This document shows, piece by piece, positions 46,225-56,125 of a stretch of 64,000 nucleotides of DNA. Where the stretch lies: contig NZ_QGGB01000005.1 of the NCBI RefSeq assembly GCF_003150675.1, positions 453,932 through 517,931 of the forward strand, in the 5' to 3' direction. The notes beneath the pieces were generated by a model that saw nothing but the letters and a program-made list of their open reading frames with translations, was not told where the DNA came from and ran no database searches. Each line of letters begins with the position of its first letter. The stretch's first letter is position 1. The position numbers and the translations under genes were made by a program. Source of the stretch: Rhodohalobacter mucosus. GTDB taxonomy: Bacteria; Bacteroidota; Rhodothermia; Balneolales; Balneolaceae.

Positions 46225-48158
46225 AACGCTATGGATTCAAAAGTCTGGAGTTTTTCCCTGGCGTAGGATGAATAGAGGCCATCCGGATACCTGATGACCA
46301 GCTCCTCATAGAGGTTCGCAACATATTGGGGCGTCAGTTGTGATGAGATCCGGTTGAGGCGGTCGCGGTATGAGGTTTGCATAAAATCGTATAAAAAGGG
46401 CGGCTCCGGAATAGATTCTGCTATCAAGCGGTCAAGAAGCTGTTCCGCAATGAGCGCGCGATCCCACATCATTTTTTCCAGAAGCGGTGAGTAGGGCCGT
46501 GATTCAATCTGCCGCTCCAGAAGCAAAAGCGTAAGCGGATCGTACTCCGCAGGGAGCAGCGTTGATAGTTCAGCCACAAGGTCGTCGGCCAGTGGATTGC
46601 CGGGAACTGCAAGAACAGGCTCAATAACGGAAAGCCCCTCTTTGTATTCGCCTGAGTGGAAAGCGTGCATCGATTTTCCCAGCGAGGCAAGAAGCGAACC
46701 GGTTGAGTCGGCACGGATACCGTTTTTAATCCACATACGCAGTTTTACGGCGTCATTTGCATAAAAAGACGTATAACGGCGCTCCAGCGTCCGCAGCTGA
46801 ATTTCCGCAAACTCGAAATCGCCCGCAAAAAAATCGGCCAGCCCAAGATAATACCGCGCCCGTTCGGATAAATCGGATGATTCTGTATTGCGGTCGGCCC
46901 GGGTGAGCGCCTGACGCGCTTTTATGTAATCCTTTTCAAACAATGCAATTCGGCCCTCGGCATAGTAGGCATAGTCGTCGTCGGGTTCAACAACCCCGGT
47001 CATTCTGTTGTACCATTCACTTGCCAGCGATTGATCCTTAAATTGATCGAGGGAGATATCGATCAGCAGCGCAAAAACCCTGTCGGCCCGGTCATAGTTT
47101 GGTGCATCTTCAATGAGCGCAGCGGCGGTCTGGTATGCGCGCATGGTACGTTCTTCAACCATCTGTGCAACCGCAGTGTTATTTTGCCGGAGATCACGGC
47201 TCCACTGATAGTAGGTAAAGGCCAGTTCCTCCATCGAACGGAACCTGTTGATGCCGGTGTCATTTTCAGCATAATACGTGTAGGCTTCTGCGGCATACTC
47301 ATACTGTCCGGCAGACTTCAGCTGATGGCCGAGCGACATGAGTGAATAGATGGTGTAGGATGTTTGCTCTTCATAATACCTGGCAAAGTTAAGTGCCCTC
47401 TCATATTCAGAGGTTTCCAGCAGGAACCATGTGAGCAGCTGATAAAGCTGGGAGTATGAAGTGGTTGTGATGTCTGCCTCGAGAAGCATATCCTCAAGCT
47501 CCATTGCCGCGATCTGGTAGAGGCTCTGGTCACGGCTCCTCAAAAAACGCTGCTGCACCATCGCTATCTGGTCAGGATTTTCGATCACGAGGCGAAAAAA
47601 CTCTTTTACGGCTTCTTCGAACCGGCCGGCCTGCATATAGCTGTTTGCCAGTTCGTTGAGGAAAAGAGTGGGGTTTTGCATCTCCTCCCTCGCTGCAAGA
47701 TACGTTTCGGCGGCGCTGCCGTACTCCCGCCGGTTCTTCATGGACGATGCCACGGAATAGTAGGTCTGAATGTCTTTCGGATTCTCTTCCAGAACCCGGT
47801 TCCAGATAGAGAAAGACTCCTCTTTTTCGCCTTTCATATGCAAAATTTCAGCCAGCCGCAGTGAGGGCTGAAGCCTCAGGCGATCGTTTTCGAGCTGTCC
47901 GCGTGCCGTTTCCTCCGCTTCATCCAGTCTGTTCAGTGCAACCAGGCACTCGATATAGCGGTCAAAAAAGATGAATGCATCCGGATTGCTTTGGTGCAGG
48001 CTTCTCATGATAGGCAAGGCCTCATCATAATTTTCCTGCTGCATCAGGCGGTTAGCCTGCTGAAAATCAGACCCGGTATCCTGCCTGGCCTGCAGGCCGG
48101 TGGCTGTAAGGAGCAGCAGAACAACTGCAAGTGCCGTTTTGGGTGTAAGGGTTTTCAT
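46221..48158 (-). CDS. TPR-repeat periplasmic protein
   Basis: The 645-residue product has a signal peptide (to LQARQ, about 26) and tetratricopeptide repeats over most of its length (for example DEALPIMRSLHQSNPDAF, ESFSIWNRVLEENPKDIQTYYSVAS, RFEEAVKEFFRLVIENPDQ). TPR superhelices are protein-binding platforms. It overlaps maf upstream and the GATase-like gene downstream by 4 bp each, so the TPR and GATase-like proteins may act together in the periplasm. No partner can be named. Confidence 0.85.
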   Translation of the reverse strand: MKTLTPKTALAVVLLLLTATGLQARQDTGSDFQQANRLMQQENYDEALPIMRSLHQSNPDAFIFFDRYIECLVALNRLDEAEETARGQLENDRLRLQPSLRLAEILHMKGEKEESFSIWNRVLEENPKDIQTYYSVASSMKNRREYGSAAETYLAAREEMQNPTLFLNELANSYMQAGRFEEAVKEFFRLVIENPDQIAMVQQRFLRSRDQSLYQIAAMELEDMLLEADITTTSYSQLYQLLTWFLLETSEYERALNFARYYEEQTSYTIYSLMSLGHQLKSAGQYEYAAEAYTYYAENDTGINRFRSMEELAFTYYQWSRDLRQNNTAVAQMVEERTMRAYQTAAALIEDAPNYDRADRVFALLIDISLDQFKDQSLASEWYNRMTGVVEPDDDYAYYAEGRIALFEKDYIKARQALTRADRNTESSDLSERARYYLGLADFFAGDFEFAEIQLRTLERRYTSFYANDAVKLRMWIKNGIRADSTGSLLASLGKSMHAFHSGEYKEGLSVIEPVLAVPGNPLADDLVAELSTLLPAEYDPLTLLLLERQIESRPYSPLLEKMMWDRALIAEQLLDRLIAESIPEPPFLYDFMQTSYRDRLNRISSQLTPQYVANLYEELVIRYPDGLYSSYAREKLQTFESIAL

Positions 48159-48769
48159 GTTATCAGATGCAAAAATATCTCTTTATGAACAGCAGGCATC
48201 TCCGCCTTTAATTTTTGGTAGAAAGCGTTCATCGGGAAACCTACCACATTGTAATAATCGCCTGAAATTTCACGTATGAAGAGGGCTCCAAGATCATCCT
48301 GTATCCCGTATGCGCCTGCTTTATCCATCGGACTGCCGGTTTGTACATAGAAAGCGATCTCTTCCTGCGTTAACGGTGAAAAGGTTACTTTTGTTCTCTC
48401 AAACAGAGAAAAGGAGTATTCGATTGCACCGTTATGTCCAAGCGTCCCTGCCCAGACTCCGCTGAACACCTCGTGCGTGCTGCCGGAAAGCCCGGACAGC
48501 ATCTCTGCTGCTTCTTTTTCAGAGACGGGTTTCCCCAGAATATCGGAGCCTGCCACCACAATTGTGTCTGCGGCTATTACCAGCGAGTTTTGATGCCGGG
48601 CTGAGACATCCCTGCCTTTCTGTTCCGCCAAAGAGATGACGATGTCGGAGGGAGCGAGGGCCGGGTCAATCACTTCATCCAGACCGGAGGGGTCTGTTTC
48701 AAACTCAAGGTTCATCTGCCTGAATAGCTGAGCCCGCCTGGGGCTTGCCGATGCAAGTATGATTTTCAT
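48155..48769 (-). CDS. maf: Maf nucleotide pyrophosphatase
   Basis: The 204-residue enzyme has the Maf start IILASASPRRAQLFRQM with the substrate-binding SxSPRR, the catalytic Asp in VIAADTIVV, and the GAYGIQDDLGALFI segment. Maf proteins hydrolyse dTTP/UTP or modified pyrimidine nucleotides to monophosphates. Length is typical (about 190-205). It is the first gene of the maf-TPR-GATase-like-mazG unit. Confidence 0.94.
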   Translation of the reverse strand: MKIILASASPRRAQLFRQMNLEFETDPSGLDEVIDPALAPSDIVISLAEQKGRDVSARHQNSLVIAADTIVVAGSDILGKPVSEKEAAEMLSGLSGSTHEVFSGVWAGTLGHNGAIEYSFSLFERTKVTFSPLTQEEIAFYVQTGSPMDKAGAYGIQDDLGALFIREISGDYYNVVGFPMNAFYQKLKAEMPAVHKEIFLHLIT

Positions 48770-48884
48770 AAAATGCCTGACGTTACAGATGAATTTTTTC
48801 TGTTATTCAAAGAATTGAATAACTTAACGAATCGTTGACCATCAGTAAACAGAATTTATTCCAGTCACTGCTTTTGCAGTTAGT

Positions 48885-48904
48885 GCCTGCAGATATCTGC
48901 AGGC
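48885..48904. promoter_or_regulatory. 20-bp perfect palindrome between divergent genes
   Basis: GCCTGCAGATATCTGCAGGC is a perfect palindrome midway between maf (leftward) and DUF3098 (rightward). A two-fold-symmetric operator bound by a dimeric regulator is plausible; as RNA it would also fold into a hairpin. Confidence 0.4.
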
Positions 48905-48986
48905 GGAATGTCTTAAAATGAATTCCGGTGCCGTTCGCGGAGAATCGACTGCTGCCGGGCAATAAGTAACAGATCAAACGGATACC

Positions 48987-49241
48987 ATGTCAGCCAGGAA
49001 AACCAAAAATCAGGATGCCAAACCGATGCTCTTTTCTCCTCTCAACTATAAATTGATTGGACTCGGCGTTATGCTGATAGCCGCCGGCTTTACGGCAATG
49101 AAACTTGAAAATGAAGTATATGGACTGATATCCCTTTATATTTCGCCCGTGGTTATCCTGGCCGGTTACATTACCGTAATTTATGCCATATTGAAAAAAG
49201 ACCACAAGCTTGACGAGCCATCCGAAAACGCTACCACCTGA
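48987..49241 (+). CDS. DUF3098 small membrane protein
   Basis: The 84-residue protein has a short polar start (MSARKTKNQDAK), then two membrane helices at about 22-41 and 50-71 separated by a short linker (MKLENEVYGLIS), and a charged tail. The pattern, with NYKLIGLGVMLIAAGF and LISLYISPVVILAGYITVIYAI, fits DUF3098, a Bacteroidota family of unknown function often near cell-envelope genes. It lies 9 bp before the DUF92 gene. Confidence 0.8.
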   Translation: MSARKTKNQDAKPMLFSPLNYKLIGLGVMLIAAGFTAMKLENEVYGLISLYISPVVILAGYITVIYAILKKDHKLDEPSENATT

Positions 49242-49250
49242 TTCTGATTC

Positions 49251-50105
49251 TTGGACCGACTGACCAACTATTTTTTCGGTTTACTGATTATCTACCTGTT
49301 CATCATGGAGGGGAGAGCCAACGATCATCTGATGATTCTGACCGGCCTTGGCCTGTCCATGGTTATTGCATACCTGGCTTTTCTGCTGAAGTGGATTACA
49401 CTTGACGCCGTAAAACCCGTGATCATACTGGGTACGGTTACCCTGGGGTTCGGGGGATGGTGGCTTGCACTTGCACTGATATACTTTTTCCTGAGCAGCA
49501 GCCTGCTCTCCATGCTTCGGAAACGGCTGAATCCTGAAGAGGAACTCGACTTTACTCCCGGAACCACGTCTGCGCCTGACTACAGGAGAGACGGATTCCA
49601 GGTTTGGGCCAATGGCTTCTGGCTTGCCACATTTGTAACAGTCTGGTTTCTTACCGGTATAGACACGTTCTGGATTGCTTCACTTGCGGTCATTGCCGCC
49701 GCAACATCCGATACCTGGGCGACGGAGATAGGCACCATCCGCCCCGGAAAAACCCGCCGTATCGATACCTTCAGGCTTGTTGAGCCCGGAACGGATGGCG
49801 GCATCAGTTTCAAAGGCATTTTGGCTGCACTGCTGGGCAGTTTTTCGACGGCACTCTTTATTCTTCCCGTGTTCGGGTATATCGTTATAACGGCGACCAT
49901 CGTATTTGTATCCGGCTTTCTCGGGTCTCTGATCGATTCAATGGTTGGCGCTGTGTATCAGAACAGGGAAGAGAACGAGCTTGAGGAGTCTGGCGGGCAT
50001 TTCTCCAGATCTCCGCAAGTACAGCGGAACAATTTAGTAAACTGGGTTGCCACCGGAACCGGAGGTCTTCTCACACTCATAATCCTAAACATCATCTCTT
50101 TATGA
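49251..50105 (+). CDS. DUF92 family integral membrane protein
   Basis: The 284-residue protein starts at TTG 49251. It has about seven membrane helices and the DUF92 core: AAATSDTWATEIG, VEPGTDGGISFKGILAALLGSF and GFLGSLIDSMVGAVYQ. In plants a member (VTE6) is phytyl-phosphate kinase, so a role in polyprenyl or phytyl phosphate salvage is possible, but no prokaryotic role is established. The last four bases overlap the next gene. Confidence 0.9.
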   Translation: MDRLTNYFFGLLIIYLFIMEGRANDHLMILTGLGLSMVIAYLAFLLKWITLDAVKPVIILGTVTLGFGGWWLALALIYFFLSSSLLSMLRKRLNPEEELDFTPGTTSAPDYRRDGFQVWANGFWLATFVTVWFLTGIDTFWIASLAVIAAATSDTWATEIGTIRPGKTRRIDTFRLVEPGTDGGISFKGILAALLGSFSTALFILPVFGYIVITATIVFVSGFLGSLIDSMVGAVYQNREENELEESGGHFSRSPQVQRNNLVNWVATGTGGLLTLIILNIISL

Positions 50106-51430
50106 AGAAGTGGTATAAAAAACTTCATTGGCAAATTATTATCGGCCTTGTGCTGGGTCTGATCTGGGGGTTATTTTCAAGCGTTGCGGGGCTCAATGAG
50201 TTCACCAGCGAGTATATCAGGCCGTTCGGAGATATTTTTGTCACACTTCTGAAATTGATCGCCATTCCGCTTGTTCTTGCATCACTGGTTGTGGGTATTT
50301 CCAACCTGAATGATATGTCTAAACTGTCCAGGATGGGGGGTAAAACGATCGGAATTTATATGATCACGACAACCCTGGCTATTGTGATCGGGCTTACCGT
50401 GGTGAATGTGATGCAGCCGGGCAAAACCCTGCCGCTGGAGACGCGGACCAGCCTGATGGAGAGTTATACGCAGGATGTGGGCGACAGGGGTGAGGCCGCT
50501 CAGGAAGTCCTTGATCGCGGTAACCTGCAGTTTATCGTCGATATTGTGCCGGAAAATTTCTTTGAGGCCGCATCCGACAACGGGAATATGCTTCAGGTCG
50601 TGTTTGTGGCGATTCTATTGGGGCTTGGTATTGTCAACATCCCCTTACAGAAGGGGGAACCGCTTATCAATGTGTTTGATTCGCTGAATGAAGTGATCAT
50701 CAAGATCGTGGACCTCATTATGAAAACGGCTCCCTATGGTGTATTTGCACTTATGGCGGTTGTCATTGTTGATCTGGCGGGCGATGACCTGGGGCAGGCG
50801 CTGAATTTGCTGAGTGCCTTGGGCTGGTACTGTCTGGCGGTAGTGATCGGGCTTTTTCTTCACGTGCTGATTGTTTACTCAAGTCTCTTCAAAGTGTTCA
50901 GCAAGATGAAGCTGCGTGACTTTTTCAAGGCCATACAGCCTGCTGTACTTCTTGGGTTCAGTACCAGTTCGAGTGCAGCCACCCTGCCGGTTACCATGGA
51001 GAGAGTGGAAAAGAACCTGGGCGTTGAAGAAGAGGTCTCCAGTTTTGTACTGCCCGTGGGAGCCACCATCAATATGGACGGCACGAGCCTCTACCAGGCG
51101 GTGGCGGCCGTATTTATTGCACAGGCTCTGGGCATGGATTTATCGATCGCCCAGCAGCTAACCATTGTAATAACCGCCACACTTGCATCGATCGGGGCAG
51201 CCGGGGTGCCGGGCGCCGGAATTATCATGCTGGTTATCGTACTTCAGGCCATACAAGTGCCCGTTGAGGGAATAGCGCTGATACTGGGTGTCGACAGAAT
51301 TCTGGACATGATACGTACGGCCGTAAATATCACCGGTGATGCGGCGGTATCTGTTGCAGTTGCCCATACGGAAGGTAAACTGGGAGCTCTCCACTTCGAT
51401 GAAGAAGATGAATTTCCTGACGATGAATGA
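50102..51430 (+). CDS. dicarboxylate/amino-acid:cation symporter (DAACS family)
   Basis: The 442-residue transporter has the GltPh fold with eight membrane helices. The HP1 serine-rich loop reads FSTSSSAATLPVTMERVEKNLGV, the TM7 sodium site is VGATINMDGTSLYQ, and HP2 carries GAAGVPGAGIIM, followed by the TM8 DRILDMIRTAVNITGDA. It takes up glutamate, aspartate or C4-dicarboxylates with Na+ or H+. The Asp and Arg residues in TM8 (DRILDMIRT) favour acidic substrates. Its start overlaps the DUF92 stop. Confidence 0.95.
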   Translation: MKKWYKKLHWQIIIGLVLGLIWGLFSSVAGLNEFTSEYIRPFGDIFVTLLKLIAIPLVLASLVVGISNLNDMSKLSRMGGKTIGIYMITTTLAIVIGLTVVNVMQPGKTLPLETRTSLMESYTQDVGDRGEAAQEVLDRGNLQFIVDIVPENFFEAASDNGNMLQVVFVAILLGLGIVNIPLQKGEPLINVFDSLNEVIIKIVDLIMKTAPYGVFALMAVVIVDLAGDDLGQALNLLSALGWYCLAVVIGLFLHVLIVYSSLFKVFSKMKLRDFFKAIQPAVLLGFSTSSSAATLPVTMERVEKNLGVEEEVSSFVLPVGATINMDGTSLYQAVAAVFIAQALGMDLSIAQQLTIVITATLASIGAAGVPGAGIIMLVIVLQAIQVPVEGIALILGVDRILDMIRTAVNITGDAAVSVAVAHTEGKLGALHFDEEDEFPDDE

Positions 51431-51507
51431 AACAAGTGAGCTCTTCAGGAGTTATCACTACCTGATATCTTAAATCCAATTATCTGATCAAACCGGTTTT
51501 TACACGT

Positions 51508-52437
51508 ATGTTACCTACTGTAGTTCTTGGATTACTGCTGTTTGCCGGCGGTGTTGAAAGCTCCGCAGCGATCACTGCGCAGCATGAATCAACACCATCA
51601 GACAGCACAACCACTCTGCTAGCCGACAGCAGATTTAATGAAGGCGTGGATGCCTTTTACAGAACAGACTGGCAAACGGCAGATTCCGTTTTCAGCGAGC
51701 TTAAGAAGGAACACCCCGACGACCCGATGCCCTGGTTTTTTTCGTCCATGATGCCGTTCTGGGAGTATTTTTTTATTGAACAGACGCCGGAAAATGCGGC
51801 AGAGTTTCTGGAAGAGTCCGAAGTAGCCGTCAAGCTGAGCGAACAGCAGTTAGACCGCCAGCCAAGCGATACAACAATGGTGCTTTTGCTCAGCGGACTG
51901 CACGGCTACCGCAGTCTTGTAGCTGCAGGGGAGAGTGAATACCGGGTTGCTATCAGCAGCGGTCTTGCAGGATTTAACTTCACGCGCAAGTTGCTCTCGC
52001 TGGGCTCCGATCGTCCGGATGCCCGGATCGGACGCGGCATGTTCTATTACATGGTGGGAAGCATACCGCGAGAAATGCGGTGGGCAAGCAACATGGTTGG
52101 GTTCAGGGCGGATGCGGAACAGGGATTTGATGAACTGAAAAGGGCGGCCGAAAGTGACAGCCACGTAAGCATCGACGCCAAAATGATGCTTATGTACCTC
52201 TACAACAAGGAGGAGAGATTTAATGAATCGCTTGAATATGCAGAGAAGCTGACCAATGAATTTCCCGGAAATATCATATTCAGGTATAAAACGGCTGAAA
52301 TTCATGAGAATGCCGGCAACATTGATCAGGCGATCGCGTTTTACGAAGATGTTACTCAGATGAATAACAGCGGTTTCGGCAGAATACGAAGCCTCAGCAG
52401 TGAAAAGATTCGTGAGTTATCGGGCATGGCTGATTAA
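51508..52437 (+). CDS. TPR-like secreted protein
   Basis: The 309-residue product has a hydrophobic signal (about 1-22, ending near SSAA), then helical repeats of TPR type (FYRTDWQTADSVFSELKKEHPDDPM, ESLEYAEKLTNEFPGNIIFRYKTAEIHENAGN). Middle residues (DARIGRGMFYYMVGSIP) are found in uncharacterised Bacteroidota and Balneolota proteins. It should reside in the periplasm. It stands between a transporter and a T9SS cargo gene with about 80 bp on each side. Function unknown. Confidence 0.7.
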   Translation: MLPTVVLGLLLFAGGVESSAAITAQHESTPSDSTTTLLADSRFNEGVDAFYRTDWQTADSVFSELKKEHPDDPMPWFFSSMMPFWEYFFIEQTPENAAEFLEESEVAVKLSEQQLDRQPSDTTMVLLLSGLHGYRSLVAAGESEYRVAISSGLAGFNFTRKLLSLGSDRPDARIGRGMFYYMVGSIPREMRWASNMVGFRADAEQGFDELKRAAESDSHVSIDAKMMLMYLYNKEERFNESLEYAEKLTNEFPGNIIFRYKTAEIHENAGNIDQAIAFYEDVTQMNNSGFGRIRSLSSEKIRELSGMAD

Positions 52438-52521
52438 CATTAGAAAACGCTCTGAAAGGTTCAATTTTTGTCGGTTTTTTATTAAATCACATATGGTATT
52501 TTTCACTACAGAAAATCGCCT

Positions 52522-55020
52522 ATGGGGGTAATGCTACCGTTCAGTTTTACACGTATAGCTGCACTGACTACGGTCCTTTTATCGATCTTTTTTTCAGGGA
52601 ACTTACAGGCACAGGTTGCTCTCACCGATGCATCGCTGTTCCGGGTGTCGTTTACTCTGGGTGAGACGATGACGGATAACGGAAGGGCCGTGCTTTCGGT
52701 TGATGACATGGCGAAAGCCGATGCGTCCTTAAGCTATGTAAATGTGAACGGCCCGGCCCGGCAAGCGGAACTCCCGCCTTACTTCTACCTGGAGCTGGCA
52801 AACGGCAGGGTTGCGGTATCTGCGCTCAATCCGTCAGGCACTGCCACAGATAACAATGTATATGCATACCTTCCCCTTATAAACGAAACGGACTATGCCC
52901 TGTCCGGACTCAATGCCGCTTTCGATTTTCTCTACCGCGCAAATGACGAAATGAGGGGAGAGCTGACCCTCCAGGTGAAAACGGGAACCCGTCCGTGGCT
53001 GGATGTGGCCGGCAGCAAAACGAGGCTCTCGGATTTGTCGTCTGACGGACCCGATGAATGGCAATCGTTCTCCATTCAGACAACCATCGACAATATCTAT
53101 ACCCGGCAGGGGGATTCAATTGAATTCAGATGGGTTCTGGATTCTGCGCCCGGCACACCATTGCCTCTTGTGATCCAGGCGATAGAAGTACGGGCGGAGA
53201 CAACCGTTTCCGAACCGCTCGAGCCGGGCAGCCTGATTATTACCGAAATTTTTGCCGGGCCCGACCAGAATGGCTCCGAATATATTGAGCTCTATAATCC
53301 CACCGCGAGCAGTGTATCGCTGACAGGCCTCAGCGTCCGCTCGGGTGACAATTCGTTTGTGGTACAGCGAGACGAGGAGGTAAAACCCTACAGTTACTAT
53401 GTTCTCGCCGAATCGGGAATGGAGCCGATCCTGGAATCGACACCCCGCTACCTTTACTATGGACGCATTCTGAGCTCAGGCAGCGGTTTTATTGAACTTT
53501 ATATGGGCGGCGAGGAGGCGGCCAGGGCCGCTTACGATATCTCCGAACCCTTCTCTTCCGTAGAGCTGGGCCGGACGATCAGCGGTTTTGATGGATATTC
53601 CAGCATGCAGGACTTCAATTCGTCGATGTCTGACCTGGGTAACGGGATGAACGGGTCGCCCGGGTACCGTGGCAATTCCGTGCGTCACTTTTCCACTATG
53701 CTGGAGGCAGGTCATCCATATCTTGCATCCATACCCGGTTTGCTGCCCGAAAGTATGAACCGGTTGCTGTATACCGAAGCGCAAATCCTGAACCTTGATG
53801 GTGAAGCTGTAAGGCCCGGTGACATGCTTCCCGGGCAGCCCTACCTTTTCCGGTCAGGGCAAACCGCTCAGCAGATTCGACTTTTTGCTGAAGAGTCGGC
53901 TGCCGCACTCTACTCCGGAGGGCCGCTAAAAACCGCAGAGGGAAACAGTGCTTACTCCTTTCTGACGCTTCCGCCTGTTACGGGACTCACGCTTTCCGGA
54001 CTGATAAATGAATTTAGTCAGCCGGTTGTGCCCGCAGTACAGGTTTGGGATCCGGATAAAGAACGGTTTGATGTAATCTACTCTGATGATGTCGAACTCA
54101 ACAGCTGGAATGCAATGATCATCAATGAGAATGTGCCGCAGCCTCTGGAGGCCAGGACGGGTACAGCCTCGAGAGCGCCGCTTGAGAGAATGATTACATT
54201 CAGCTTGTACGAGGAAGACGGTAGCAGCGAAATACTCCGGGATCAAAGTTATCTTACGTTTATGCCCGGCTACTGGACCGAATCAGGCCGAAGGTACGAC
54301 CTGCCGAAACTTCTGCCGCTCTCAGCAGATGTTCAGTCCGCCGGTGACAAGGAGATCTCGCTCTTTTATCTGAGGAATGCGGAAAGCAACCAGCAGGGAA
54401 ACAGTTTTACCCACCTTCCATTTGAGCCTTCTCAGGATTACAGGATAAGCGCAGATCTCCGTTCAACAAAGCGCAGTATGCAGACGGTATTAAGATGGTC
54501 GCTGACAGATGAAATACCCGACGAATGGGAGATTACGCTAACAGACCGCTTTACGGGCCAGCAGATCGATATGCGCGGGCAGTCCAGTTACCGGTACAGG
54601 CACGCAGCCGGGGATCTTATTGTTACAGATGAAGATGCTGAGGGAAGCTCACCGGTTAGCGTATTGCAGCTGCCGCCGCAGTCAGACGACCGGTTCAGTA
54701 TTTTGATCAGTCCATATGAGTCGCCATTGGGGTTGCAGGAAGAGGCTGAGCAGCCGGGAAGCGTTGAACTGAGGCAGAATTATCCGAATCCGTTTAATCC
54801 GGCCACAAATATTGTCTATTTTATACCGGATAACCGGCAGATAAAGATCGGGGTCTACAATGTTGTAGGGCAGCAGGTGGCTACGCTGGTCGATGAAGTA
54901 ATGAGCGCCGGAGAGCATACAGCAACATGGAATGCATCCGACATGCCAAGCGGAATCTATATAGTTCAGCTTGAGTCCGGAAATCAGGTATTTACCCGAA
55001 AAATAACATTGATTAAGTAA
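52522..55020 (+). CDS. secreted lamin-tail-domain protein with T9SS sorting domain
   Basis: The 832-residue product has a signal peptide (to about LQAQ, residue 32), beta-rich domains, a lamin-tail domain at about 233-340 (LIITEIFAGPDQNGSEYIELYNPT, LSVRSGDNSFVV) and a type A T9SS sorting domain from about 753 (NYPNPFNPATNIVYFI to the end). Lamin-tail domains in bacterial cell-surface proteins are structural or adhesive modules, often beside nucleases or other enzymes; no catalytic domain is seen here. An internal ATG at 52531 is an alternative start. It is the second T9SS substrate in the window. Confidence 0.88.
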   Translation: MGVMLPFSFTRIAALTTVLLSIFFSGNLQAQVALTDASLFRVSFTLGETMTDNGRAVLSVDDMAKADASLSYVNVNGPARQAELPPYFYLELANGRVAVSALNPSGTATDNNVYAYLPLINETDYALSGLNAAFDFLYRANDEMRGELTLQVKTGTRPWLDVAGSKTRLSDLSSDGPDEWQSFSIQTTIDNIYTRQGDSIEFRWVLDSAPGTPLPLVIQAIEVRAETTVSEPLEPGSLIITEIFAGPDQNGSEYIELYNPTASSVSLTGLSVRSGDNSFVVQRDEEVKPYSYYVLAESGMEPILESTPRYLYYGRILSSGSGFIELYMGGEEAARAAYDISEPFSSVELGRTISGFDGYSSMQDFNSSMSDLGNGMNGSPGYRGNSVRHFSTMLEAGHPYLASIPGLLPESMNRLLYTEAQILNLDGEAVRPGDMLPGQPYLFRSGQTAQQIRLFAEESAAALYSGGPLKTAEGNSAYSFLTLPPVTGLTLSGLINEFSQPVVPAVQVWDPDKERFDVIYSDDVELNSWNAMIINENVPQPLEARTGTASRAPLERMITFSLYEEDGSSEILRDQSYLTFMPGYWTESGRRYDLPKLLPLSADVQSAGDKEISLFYLRNAESNQQGNSFTHLPFEPSQDYRISADLRSTKRSMQTVLRWSLTDEIPDEWEITLTDRFTGQQIDMRGQSSYRYRHAAGDLIVTDEDAEGSSPVSVLQLPPQSDDRFSILISPYESPLGLQEEAEQPGSVELRQNYPNPFNPATNIVYFIPDNRQIKIGVYNVVGQQVATLVDEVMSAGEHTATWNASDMPSGIYIVQLESGNQVFTRKITLIK

Positions 55021-55095
55021 GAAGAAACCTGAATCTTACGGATGTAATATCACATCGTCATTTAATTTCAAACTCAATTACTATTTTACTCTTCA

Positions 55096-55917
55096 ATGCA
55101 GTTTAAAACAGCTCAGGGGTTAGATATCCCTGAAATAGGGCTTGGTACTTATAAACTTTACGGAAAAGAATGCAAGAGGGTCGTTACTGAAGCAATTAAT
55201 TTGGGCTACAGGCATATCGATACGGCTCAAATGTATAAAAACGAACAGGAGATCGGGGATGCGATCCGTTCTTCAAAAGTGGACCGCGGGGACCTGTTTC
55301 TGGCAACCAAGGTATGGCACACCAACCTGGAACACGATGATGTGCTTCAGACGGTGGAAGACAGCCTGAGGGCGCTTCAAACCCCCTATGTCGACCTATT
55401 GCTGATCCACTGGCCGAATAAAATGTATCCTCTCGAAAAGACACTGGAAGCGCTCATGGTGCTCCGTGATCAAGGCAAGGCACAAGCCGTGGGCATCTGC
55501 AATTTCCCAATGGATCTGACGCGTAAAGTGGTTGAAGACCTGCGGATACCGATCTTTACAAATCAGGTTGAATATCACCCCTTTCTGGCCCAGTTCGATC
55601 TGCTGGATTATTCCTACGATCATGATTTTCTGATTACGGCCTACAGTCCGCTTGCCCAGGGTGAGGTATTCCAGAATGAAACGCTCAAAAAAATCGGTGA
55701 AGAGCATGGCAAAACTGCCGGACAGGTATCGCTTCGCTGGCTTATTGAGCAGGAAAATGTGATTGCCATACCTAAAGCATCGAGTGCAGATCATCTAAAG
55801 GAGAATCTTGATATCTATGATTTTGAACTGACCGATGAGCAGTTTGAAACGATCGATGAGATTGAAAAAAACCGGCGCCTCGTCAACCCCAGCTTTGCTC
55901 CCGACTGGGGATCGTGA
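55096..55917 (+). CDS. aldo/keto reductase
   Basis: The 273-residue NADPH-dependent oxidoreductase has the AKR tetrad: Asp and Tyr in GYRHIDTAQMYKNEQEIG, Lys in FLATKVWHTN and His in DLLLIHWP. The cofactor site is IPKASSADHLKENL. Length and motifs match the AKR5/2,5-diketo-D-gluconate reductase-like branch, which reduces small aldehydes and ketones; the true substrate is unknown. Confidence 0.95.
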   Translation: MQFKTAQGLDIPEIGLGTYKLYGKECKRVVTEAINLGYRHIDTAQMYKNEQEIGDAIRSSKVDRGDLFLATKVWHTNLEHDDVLQTVEDSLRALQTPYVDLLLIHWPNKMYPLEKTLEALMVLRDQGKAQAVGICNFPMDLTRKVVEDLRIPIFTNQVEYHPFLAQFDLLDYSYDHDFLITAYSPLAQGEVFQNETLKKIGEEHGKTAGQVSLRWLIEQENVIAIPKASSADHLKENLDIYDFELTDEQFETIDEIEKNRRLVNPSFAPDWGS

Positions 55918-56125
55918 ACCTTCGGGCATGTGCCGATAACGGGTTACACGTACCTGTATAAAAAGGCTTTAAGGGTCTTTTGACCAGGCTGAATGCGATA
56001 TGCATGCAACGCCGGGCATCCGTTTAGCGCCTGTCACGTAACTCCGCTGCAAGGCGCTGCGGAACGATATTGCGGATCTGATTTTTATAGTATTAACTGA
56101 ACAACATTTAATAATTGAATCACAC

